64,000 bases of DNA from Candidatus Sumerlaeota bacterium. GTDB lineage: Bacteria; Sumerlaeota; Sumerlaeia; SLMS01; JAHLLQ01. Position numbers and translations under genes: made by a program. This document shows, piece after piece, positions 8,966-15,509 of the stretch (the stretch's first letter is position 1; each line of letters starts with the position of its first letter). The notes under the pieces were generated by a model, which ran no database searches, was not told the DNA's origin, and saw only the letters and a program-made list of their open reading frames with translations. The stretch is taken from assembly GCA_030156535.1 (NCBI GenBank), contig JASGMJ010000003.1:124001-188000 (forward strand), given 5' to 3'.

Positions 8966-8993
8966 CCACTTTCCGATCAAAGGAGATCGTTCC

Positions 8994-9227
8994 ATGAAGA
9001 AGCTACAGATCCTGGGCACCGGGTGCCCCAAGTGCAAGAAGCTCACCGAGATGACCGAGGCCGCCGCGAAGGAAGCGGGCATCGAGTACGAGCTGGAGAA
9101 AGTTACCGACATCAACGACATCGTGGCGTTTGGCGTGATGACGACGCCCGCGCTGGTTGTCGATGGCGAGGTCAAGGTTGCGGGCAAGCTGCCCACGGCA
9201 AGCGAACTCCAGACGATGCTTGGTTGA
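8994..9227 (+). CDS. Small thioredoxin-like redox protein (CPKC)
   Basis: A 77-residue protein of the redox-active disulfide protein 2 type. It has an N-terminal beta strand followed by the active site GTGCPKCKK (Cys11, Cys14) and the thioredoxin cis-proline segment VMTTPALVVDGEV. It is cytoplasmic, with no signal sequence. A strong AAGGAG sits nine bases before the ATG at 8994, deciding the start. In ars-type operons of this layout it occupies the position of a small CxxC protein, and may supply electrons or hand metal(loid) thiolates to the transporter. That role is inferred from context. Confidence 0.88.
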   Translation: MKKLQILGTGCPKCKKLTEMTEAAAKEAGIEYELEKVTDINDIVAFGVMTTPALVVDGEVKVAGKLPTASELQTMLG

Positions 9228-9237
9228 GGAGCCGGCT

Positions 9238-9738
9238 ATGAAGTCCAAAGTGATCGTTACCTCCGCGCTGCTTCTCTTCGTCGGTATCAGTCTGGCTGCC
9301 ATTGTGGTGAAGGAGATGGGGCGCGAGTCCGCACCTGTCGCCGCACCCGAAACAGCATCCCCACCTGATGCGGCCGTGCAGGCGCAGGAGGAAGGCCGCT
9401 ACGTCGTCTACTACTTCCACGGCGATGTGCGCTGCCAGACCTGCCAGACCATCGAGCAGCAATCCCACGACGCCATCGCCACGATGTTCGCCGACCAGCT
9501 TGATTCCGGCGAGTTGGAATGGCGTCTCGTCAACTACGACAAGCCGGAAAACGCCCACTTCCGCGATGACTTCCAGCTCGCCTTCCAGTCCGTCGTCGTT
9601 GCCGAAGAGCGTGACGGCAGGATCGTCCGCTGGAAGAACCTCGCGGACGTCTGGACGAAAGTCCACGATACCCCTCAGGAGTTCGAGGAGTACGTGGTGG
9701 ATAGCACCGCCAGCTTTATGGCGGGCGGCGCGTCATGA
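9238..9738 (+). CDS. arsF: ArsF-like membrane-anchored CxxC protein
   Basis: A 166-residue protein with an uncleaved-looking N-terminal membrane segment (residues 5-24) and an Ala/Pro-rich linker. Its extracytoplasmic domain opens with VVYYFHGDVRCQTCQTIE (Cys66, Cys69). This layout matches the family named nitrophenyl compound nitroreductase subunit ArsF, found in arsEFG-type operons linked to aromatic arsenical resistance. It starts 10 bp after the mini-thioredoxin and overlaps the next gene by four bases (ATGA). The thioredoxin-like fold with a CxxC is visible; nitroreductase activity itself is not demonstrable from sequence. Confidence 0.82.
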   Translation: MKSKVIVTSALLLFVGISLAAIVVKEMGRESAPVAAPETASPPDAAVQAQEEGRYVVYYFHGDVRCQTCQTIEQQSHDAIATMFADQLDSGELEWRLVNYDKPENAHFRDDFQLAFQSVVVAEERDGRIVRWKNLADVWTKVHDTPQEFEEYVVDSTASFMAGGAS

Positions 9739-10424
9739 ACGAATGGCTTCTGGGGGCGGGTACGGCGCTCTGGCTCGGCATCCTCACGTCGATCAGTCCG
9801 TGCCCGCTTGCCACGAACATCGCGGCCGTGTCCTACATCTCGCGCCGCGTGGAGAAGACGCGCCTGGCGGTGTTCTCAGGGTTGCTCTACACAGCCGGAC
9901 GCACGCTCACCTATCTTGCGCTTGGCGTCGTGCTTTCGGCCAGCCTCCTTGCCGTGCCTCAGCTTTCGCACTTCCTCCAGAAATACATGAACAAGCTCAT
10001 GGGGCCGCTGCTGATCCTCGTTGGGATGTTCCTGCTGGAGCTCTTGTCGCTTCCGACGAGTTCCGGATCCGGCTGGGGGCAGAAGATGCAGGCGCACGCG
10101 GACAAGCTCGGCGTGTGGGGCGCCGGCCTGCTCGGCATCGTCTTCGCGCTTTCGTTCTGCCCCACATCGGCGGCGCTCTTCTTCGGCAGCCTCCTACCCC
10201 TCACGATGAAGAGCGGCTCCTCTGTCATCTATCCGGGCCTTTACGGCATCGGCACGGCTCTGCCTGTGCTCGGGTTTGCGCTCGTGATTGCGTTCGGGGC
10301 GAAGGGCCTGGGCGCAGCCTTCAAGCGGGTCAGCACGTTTGAGCTATGGGCCCGCCGCATCACCGGCGGCCTCTTCATCGCCATCGGTGTGTGGATGAGC
10401 GTGCGGTTCATCCTGATGGCTTGA
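9735..10424 (+). CDS. arsG: ArsG-like / CcdA-type membrane permease
   Basis: A 229-residue integral membrane protein with six predicted helices. It carries the conserved cysteines of the DsbD/CcdA family: Cys23 in TSISPCPLATN and Cys142 in LSFCPTSAAL. The SPCPLATNIAA signature is characteristic of the ArsG subgroup annotated as aromatic aminobenzylarsenical efflux permeases. Its start overlaps the arsF stop, suggesting translational coupling and a joint membrane complex. It could either export arsenicals or pass electrons across the membrane to the ArsF CxxC, as CcdA does. The two roles cannot be separated here. Confidence 0.82.
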   Translation: MNEWLLGAGTALWLGILTSISPCPLATNIAAVSYISRRVEKTRLAVFSGLLYTAGRTLTYLALGVVLSASLLAVPQLSHFLQKYMNKLMGPLLILVGMFLLELLSLPTSSGSGWGQKMQAHADKLGVWGAGLLGIVFALSFCPTSAALFFGSLLPLTMKSGSSVIYPGLYGIGTALPVLGFALVIAFGAKGLGAAFKRVSTFELWARRITGGLFIAIGVWMSVRFILMA

Positions 10425-10564
10425 GGACGTACCATTTGGGACATTGGACTCCGAGAACGAACAGAAGATTCACCAGCGGACTGCCCCGGGTCCCAGCCAG
10501 CAGCTGACGGCCTTGCTGGCATGAATTTGGCCGTGAAACGCGCCGATTATGGGGAGTCCTTCTG

Positions 10565-11899
10565 ATGAAAGCGATGATCCGCACCGCTCTACTCGTATCT
10601 CTGACAACCGCCTCCGCCGTGGCCCAGCACGAGGGGTATCCGTCACCGCTTGGCCTCTACTGCAGTTGCCCACCCACCAATGCTCTCAGTTCCTCCGCGC
10701 TGCCCGACGTGATCGACAAGGACTACGTTCACGGAGTTCTTGTGCGTGTCGCCTGGTCGGACTTGGCGCCACAGCCGGGTGTGTACAACTGGGAATTGAT
10801 TGATGAGCAGCTGACGCTGTTGGAGGAAGCGGGAAAAACCGGATGCCTTGCCGTAATCAACGGGCGCTACTATCCGTCGTGGCTGGAGGAGGACCCGGCG
10901 TTCGAGACCTTCCATTATCTGTTTCGCGGCACCGAGGATGTCAGCATACCCGTGCCGTGGAACGAGGCCTACCTCCAGGCTTGGAAGGAGACCATTGCCG
11001 CGCTGGGCCAGCGATATGACAACCATCCGAGTCTGCGCTTGATTCGGATCACTCATGCAACTTCGAACGGCATGGAATTCCAACTGCCTCAAACGCCGAG
11101 CGACATCGCCAACTGGACGGAGGCAGAATACAGCCATTCCCGTCATCTTGCTTCCTGGGTGGAAGTCGTTGATGCTTTCGGACTGGCGTTCCCCACCATG
11201 CCTCTCGATCTGGACTTTCACCCGGTCAACATCACGCAGAGCACCGAGGGCTTTGACGAGGATACGCTCTCCGAAGAGGTTTACCAATATGCGGTCACGC
11301 AAATGGGTCCCCGGTTTGGAGCGCTCGCCGCCTGGTGGAGTCGGAAAAACTCGAGCGTGTACTCTGGCCAATACAAGATCATGCAACAAAGCGAAGAGCG
11401 TGCTTTCGCCACGACTCAGTTCGTGGGCAGTTCTCACGACCACTGGGAAAGCCGCTTCGATGCTGCTTCGCCATTCGACGCGGCGGTGGACACGCTTGAA
11501 TTCACTCTTGATGAAAATGGCATCCGATATCTGGAGCTTTGGAATGCCGATTTGGTGGCGCCGGACGATGCCATGCGCGAGTTGCTGGAGGATTACGCGG
11601 CACAGGTTTCTCCGCCGCAACCGCCAACCGGCCTGGCAGTCACTGCCACGGAAGACAGAGCCACGCTCAATTGGGAAGGCACGGCAGAAGCCATCACCTA
11701 CAATGTATACAAGAGGGATGATCAAGGTGTGCCCGTGTTGATTTCCCCCGGGCAAACAGCCACCCACTATCAAGAGGATACCGACGGCTTCCCTGGCACT
11801 TACGCCATCACGGCAGTCGATTCGGAGGGACGCGAATCCTGGTTCTCCGAGTTCGTTTCGGCTGAGGCCCAAGTGGCAGATCTGTGGCTCTTCTTCTAG
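10565..11899 (+). CDS. Secreted TIM-barrel glycosidase-like protein with C-terminal FN3 domain
   Basis: A 444-residue exported protein with a Sec signal peptide ending near residue 20 (SAVAQ). Residues ~30-330 resemble the catalytic barrel of GH42/GH-A-like enzymes: GVLVRVAWSDLAPQPGVYNW, EEAGKTGCLAVINGRYYP, HPSLRLIRITHAT and YLELWNADL in the expected order. Residues ~350-440 form a fibronectin type III-like domain (PPTGLAVTATEDRATLNW). No confident acid/base pair can be named, so activity is open. Its DNA is visibly less GC-rich than its neighbours (a sampled 60 bp is ~52% GC), consistent with later acquisition. It is preceded by AGTCCTTCTG with only a weak ribosome site. Confidence 0.6.
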   Translation: MKAMIRTALLVSLTTASAVAQHEGYPSPLGLYCSCPPTNALSSSALPDVIDKDYVHGVLVRVAWSDLAPQPGVYNWELIDEQLTLLEEAGKTGCLAVINGRYYPSWLEEDPAFETFHYLFRGTEDVSIPVPWNEAYLQAWKETIAALGQRYDNHPSLRLIRITHATSNGMEFQLPQTPSDIANWTEAEYSHSRHLASWVEVVDAFGLAFPTMPLDLDFHPVNITQSTEGFDEDTLSEEVYQYAVTQMGPRFGALAAWWSRKNSSVYSGQYKIMQQSEERAFATTQFVGSSHDHWESRFDAASPFDAAVDTLEFTLDENGIRYLELWNADLVAPDDAMRELLEDYAAQVSPPQPPTGLAVTATEDRATLNWEGTAEAITYNVYKRDDQGVPVLISPGQTATHYQEDTDGFPGTYAITAVDSEGRESWFSEFVSAEAQVADLWLFF

Positions 11900-11900
11900 C

Positions 11901-11955
11901 GCGTGTCGTCAGTTGCTTTCGCCGTCGCCATCACGTGGCTGAATTGACGACACGC
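11901..11955. repeat. 14-bp inverted repeat after the glycosidase-like gene
   Basis: GCGTGTCGTCAGTT at 11901-11914 pairs with AATTGACGACACGC at 11942-11955 (one mismatch), with a 27-bp spacer. It starts two bases after the stop codon. It could act as a transcription terminator or RNA-stabilising hairpin, but has no T-tract. It might alternatively be a remnant of a mobile element end. Confidence 0.5.
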
Positions 11956-12069
11956 CTGACCTCATGCCTTTCAGGACTCGCAAGGGAAGACCCGAAGCGA
12001 AGCTGCCTGCACGACAAGACCAAGCCGGCTCAGCGGGATGCGGATGAACTCAGGATTTGTTGAGAAGGA

Positions 12070-12145
12070 TGGTACCCCCACTAGGACTCGAACCTAGAAC
12101 CAACAGATTAAGAGTCTGCTGCTCTACCAATTGAGCTATGGAGGC
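12070..12145 (-). tRNA. tRNA-Lys (CTT anticodon)
   Basis: The minus strand folds into a full cloverleaf: acceptor GCCTCCA paired with TGGGGGT, D-stem GCTC/GAGC, anticodon stem GCAGA/TCTGT enclosing CTCTTAA, and T-arm CTAGG-TTCGAGT-CCTAG. The anticodon is CTT, reading the lysine codon AAG. The 3' CCA is encoded. It is a stand-alone gene between two plus-strand genes. Confidence 0.95.
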
Positions 12146-12280
12146 ACTCGAAATGCGCGGGAGGAAGACCTCATGTCCGCGCGAGGGGCATCGAAGTACC
12201 CGGAAGCCCGTCCCCGATGCAAGCCAATAGTTGAGGCCGCGCACCCAATTTTTTTGGCGGGCACGGGGACGTGCGTTTTC

Positions 12281-12286
12281 TATAAT
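12281..12286 (+). promoter_or_regulatory. Consensus -10 box (TATAAT) upstream of the PilZ gene
   Basis: An exact TATAAT lies 87 bp before the PilZ start codon in an otherwise GC-rich stretch. No good -35 lies at 16-18 bp: TTGGCG at 12254 is 21 bp upstream and GGGCAC at 12260 is a poor match. It is a plausible sigma-70-type promoter for the PilZ gene. Confidence 0.4.
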
Positions 12287-12372
12287 CCCTTTACCCCCGC
12301 AACGGCGCTGTACAAGCTTTTGCCCGCGTCCTCGTGCGTCTCATCCTCCAAGCCACGCCGCCGAGTTTTGCC

Positions 12373-12807
12373 ATGTCGGATACCCAGTATCAGGAACGCC
12401 GTTCGACTCTCCGCCTCAAGATGGAGGCGGAAGTGGAGCTGAAGCTGCTTGTTCCGCACGAGACATTCTCGCCGCGCAGCCTCTCCGGGCGCACGATCGA
12501 CATCTCGGCCGGTGGGCTGGGCCTGGTGACGTACGATCTGACGAAGCGCGAGTACGGTGAGATTCTGCGGGGAATGAGCCATGCCAAGCTCACCGTGGTG
12601 CATCCCTTCTTCAGCCAGCCCCTGCAGCTGGCGGGCAAGGTTGTCTGGTCGTCGTTTCACGATCCGCGGCCGGGCAAGCCGGCCCATTGCTTCCTCGGGA
12701 TTTCGTTCCACCCCTTCTCGCGCAAGGCGCGCGAGGAGCTCGATGCCGAACTGCTGCGTGCGCAGGAGAACCTGACAGCTTCGCGAATCGACCTGCCGCG
12801 CCAGTAG
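12373..12807 (+). CDS. PilZ-domain protein
   Basis: A 144-residue single-domain protein. It carries an Arg-rich N-terminal box (QERRSTLRLKM) and the paired DISAGGLGL motif (D/NxSxxG), together the c-di-GMP binding signature of PilZ domains. The strand KVVWSSF and the FLGISFHPFS segment complete the barrel. It probably binds c-di-GMP and controls surface motility, pili or polysaccharide output. The start at MSDTQYQ was chosen because the conserved domain begins directly after it. No operon partner is evident; a 114-bp gap separates it from the GTPase gene. Confidence 0.82.
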   Translation: MSDTQYQERRSTLRLKMEAEVELKLLVPHETFSPRSLSGRTIDISAGGLGLVTYDLTKREYGEILRGMSHAKLTVVHPFFSQPLQLAGKVVWSSFHDPRPGKPAHCFLGISFHPFSRKAREELDAELLRAQENLTASRIDLPRQ

Positions 12808-12921
12808 GCTCTTGGCGCTTCCCAGCAGATTCCCGGCGTCCGCCCCGAGAATCCGCGTTGCCACGCCGGGGGCGGTGCGTCTTCCCTTCAACCCCATTTT
12901 GACCCCGGAGCGCGCCCCCTC

Positions 12922-13995
12922 ATGGAAATCGGACTCATCGGACTTCCCGGCAGCGGCAAGACCACCATCTTCAATGCCCTGACTGGCCAGGCAGCCGCCA
13001 CGGCGCCGTCGGGCCGCATCGAGGCCAATCAGGCCGTCGTTGCCGTTCCCGATCCGCGCGTTGACAAGCTGGCGGAAATCTTCGACCCCAAGAAGACAAC
13101 CCACGCCACGATTCACTATGTGGACATCGTTGGGCTGCAGGTCACCGAGGGCTCCGGCCTGCCGACCCAGGCGCTCGTGCTGCTTGGCACCACAGAGATG
13201 CTGCTCGTCGTGTTGCGCGGTTTCGACGGCGGACTCGGGACTCCCGACCCGGCGGGCGACGCGGAGTCCATCGATCTGGAGATGACCGTCAGCGACTTGC
13301 AGAAGGTGGAGAACCGCTTCGAGCGGATTCAGAAGCAGATTCAGCGCGTTGCCGGGGCGGAGCGCGATGCGTTGAAGCTGGAGCTTCAAGCGCTCGAGAA
13401 GGCGAAAGGCCCGCTCGAAGCCGGGCAGGCGTTGCGCGAACTCGACTTCACCGATGAGGAGCGCAAGGCGATCCGGGGCTTCCAGTTCCTCACGCTCAAG
13501 CCCGCGCTCTACCTGGTGAACACGGAATCCGTCGAGCAGGCCGCCGATCCCGCCTCCATCGCGCCGCTGCAGGACCGGGCCGCGCGCCCGAACACCGGCG
13601 CCGCCGCGCTCGCCGGTGAGATCGAGCAGGAAATCGCCCAGCTGCCCCCCGAGGACCGCGCCGAGTTCCTCGCCACCTACGGCATCGAGAAGCCCGGCAG
13701 CGACCGCATCATCAAGGCGACCTACGATCTTCTGGGCATGATGTCGTTCCTGACTGCCGGGAAGGACGAGGTGCGCGCATGGACGGTTCGGCGCGGCGCG
13801 TCGGCGCCCGAGGCGGCCGGCGTCATCCACACCGATTTCCAGAAGGGCTTCATCCGCGCCGAAGTCGCCTCCTTCGACGCCCTCAGCCGCCTCGGCACGA
13901 TGAAGGCCTGCCGCGAAAACGGCGAACTGCGCACCGAAGGCAAAGGCTACATCATGCAGGACGGTGACGTGGTGGAATTTCTGTTCAGCAGGTAG
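12922..13995 (+). CDS. YchF-like GTP/ATP-binding protein
   Basis: A cytoplasmic P-loop NTPase of 357 residues, close to the ~363 of YchF/OLA1. It opens with GLPGSGKTTIFNAL (residues 7-20), where canonical YchF has GLPNVGKSTLFNAL. It continues with VVAVPDPRVDKLAEIF and VDIVGLQ (G3 region), a central coiled helical insertion, and a C-terminal TGS/DUF933 domain (FLTAGKDEVRAWTVRRG, GVIHTDFQKGFIRAEV, KGYIMQDGDVVEFLF). The nucleotide-specificity motif reads LVNTES rather than NVDE. It is probably a divergent member of the ribosome- and redox-associated YchF family. Confidence 0.87.
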   Translation: MEIGLIGLPGSGKTTIFNALTGQAAATAPSGRIEANQAVVAVPDPRVDKLAEIFDPKKTTHATIHYVDIVGLQVTEGSGLPTQALVLLGTTEMLLVVLRGFDGGLGTPDPAGDAESIDLEMTVSDLQKVENRFERIQKQIQRVAGAERDALKLELQALEKAKGPLEAGQALRELDFTDEERKAIRGFQFLTLKPALYLVNTESVEQAADPASIAPLQDRAARPNTGAAALAGEIEQEIAQLPPEDRAEFLATYGIEKPGSDRIIKATYDLLGMMSFLTAGKDEVRAWTVRRGASAPEAAGVIHTDFQKGFIRAEVASFDALSRLGTMKACRENGELRTEGKGYIMQDGDVVEFLFSR

Positions 13996-14009
13996 GTAGG
14001 GGGAGTGCG

Positions 14010-15179
14010 CTACTTGTCGAGCACCTGACGGAACACGCGCCGCGCGTTCTCGCTCATGATGCCGCGGATCACGTCGTCGCTCATGCCGCGCGCGCGAAGT
14101 CCCTCCACCACCTTCGGCCAGTCTGAAGCCTTCTCGATGCCAACCGGGAAGGCCCAGATGCCGTCGAAATCCGATCCGATGGCAACGTGCTCGGGGCCTG
14201 CCACGGCAACGGCGTGCTCGATGTGATCGAGGTAGTCGTCGAGAGTCACCACGGCTTCGGGAGCCAGTTCCGCCTGAATCATCAGACGGCGCGCCTCGCG
14301 GTAGTCCGGCGAGCGCGTGTTGCCGCCGTGCTTCTGCTTCAGCGCTTCCACCTTGTCCGCGATGCGTGCTTCCGCCGCCTCCCAGCCCGCCTCCCATTCC
14401 TTCTTCAGGAACGTCGGCAGCACCGGAATGCCCACCACGCCGCCGTTTGCTGCCAGCGCGCGCAACTGATCATCCGTCAGGTTGCGGTCGTGATTGCACA
14501 GCGCCATGCAGCCTGAATGCGTGGCGATGACCGGATCGCTCGTGATGGCCAGCGTGTCGTAGAACGTCTGTTCGGAAACGTGGCTCACGTCCACGATCAT
14601 GTTCAGCCGGTTCATCTCGCGTACGACTTCGCGGCCGAACTCCGTCAGCCCCATCGTCGCGTCGTGTTTGTCAGAGGACGAGCCCGCCCACGAAAGGTTG
14701 TTCGACCACGTCAGCGTCATGCCCCGCACGCCCAGTTGATGGAACGTGCGCAGCAGCGCGAGATCGTCGTTGATTGGCGCGCCCCCCTCCAGCCAAAGCC
14801 ACATTGCGACGCGGCCGCTTTCGCGGATGCGGTCGGACTCCGCCACGGTTGTGGCCAGCGCGAACTTGTCGGCGTGGCGCGCAGCCTGCTGGTTGAACAG
14901 GTCGATCATGCGCAGCGCGCGGTGCGTTGCTTCCAGACCCGTGAGGTCAGAGGAATCCACCCAGACCGAGAGGACCTCGTCCTGGACGTTGCCCAGCGCC
15001 ATGGTCCGCGTGTTCACGGCCGTCCATTCCGGTGCGTTGCCGATGTCCACGCCGTGATCGATCGCACGGTACAAAATGTCTGTGTGCAAATCCATCACGG
15101 GCACTTCGCCCGTTTGGGGCGTGCGCGCGCAGGAAGCCAGCAGGGGCAGGGTCAGCAGGAGTGCCAAGAGAGTCCTCAT
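14010..15179 (-). CDS. Membrane dipeptidase lipoprotein (peptidase M19)
   Basis: A zinc dipeptidase of the renal dipeptidase family, hydrolysing dipeptides (often with a D- or dehydro-residue) at the cell surface or in the periplasm. The 389-residue product begins with a lipoprotein signal MRTLLALLLTLPLLASC (Cys17). Metal ligands are visible in PVMDLHTDI (His32, Asp34), MWLWLEGG (Glu), DVSHVSE and ATHSGC. The C-terminal box HVAIGSDFDGIW is also typical. The start at 15179 is set by the signal peptide and an AAAGGA site; upstream in-frame codons add unlikely sequence. It is convergent with the YchF-like gene. Confidence 0.93.
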   Translation of the reverse strand: MRTLLALLLTLPLLASCARTPQTGEVPVMDLHTDILYRAIDHGVDIGNAPEWTAVNTRTMALGNVQDEVLSVWVDSSDLTGLEATHRALRMIDLFNQQAARHADKFALATTVAESDRIRESGRVAMWLWLEGGAPINDDLALLRTFHQLGVRGMTLTWSNNLSWAGSSSDKHDATMGLTEFGREVVREMNRLNMIVDVSHVSEQTFYDTLAITSDPVIATHSGCMALCNHDRNLTDDQLRALAANGGVVGIPVLPTFLKKEWEAGWEAAEARIADKVEALKQKHGGNTRSPDYREARRLMIQAELAPEAVVTLDDYLDHIEHAVAVAGPEHVAIGSDFDGIWAFPVGIEKASDWPKVVEGLRARGMSDDVIRGIMSENARRVFRQVLDK

Positions 15180-15282
15180 GAAAAGTCCTTTGGAGGGGAC
15201 GGAGTTGCAAAACTCCAATCAGCCTTTCCGGACCGGTGCGGACACGCAAGCAGGAAGTCGGAAAGGGATCGCGGCTGGGGGA

Positions 15283-15394
15283 GCATCCCCCGGTTCCCTG
15301 AGACGGCTCCGGGAGAAGACTTCACTTCCCAGTCGACAGTCTTCAGTTTGGTGGGCCGCGAACGGCGATCTGCGGTCAAGGCATGGCAGACGGA
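15283..15394 (+). repeat. Dispersed intergenic repeat, copy 1
   Basis: About 110 bp sharing aligned blocks with copies at 19868-19987 and 51467-51548 (inverted). The common order is TCCGGGAGA, then TCAGTTTGGTGGG, then CTGCGGTCAAGGCATGG. It lies in the 330-bp gap (15180-15509) between the divergent dipeptidase and helicase genes. No gene is visible in that gap. The left end contains a perfect hairpin GGGGGA-GCA-TCCCCC at 15277-15291. Confidence 0.7.
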
Positions 15395-15509
15395 TTCGCC
15401 CTCGTTCCGCCCCACCACGATGAATCCGGGAGGCTGTTCACCGAGTCTTCGCGCGGCCCTCCCCTCCGTTCTCCTTGCCGTCGGGGCCGGTCGTGGTGAC
15501 TGTTCGCGC

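Noticed and set aside
12280-14397. A 705-codon minus-strand frame over the YchF-like and PilZ genes
   Set aside because: Antisense to two recognisable genes; no homology visible.
14517-15509. Long N-terminal extension of the DEAD-box frame
   Set aside because: It overlaps the opposite-strand dipeptidase and a repeat; helicase homology begins at the Q motif just after 15510.
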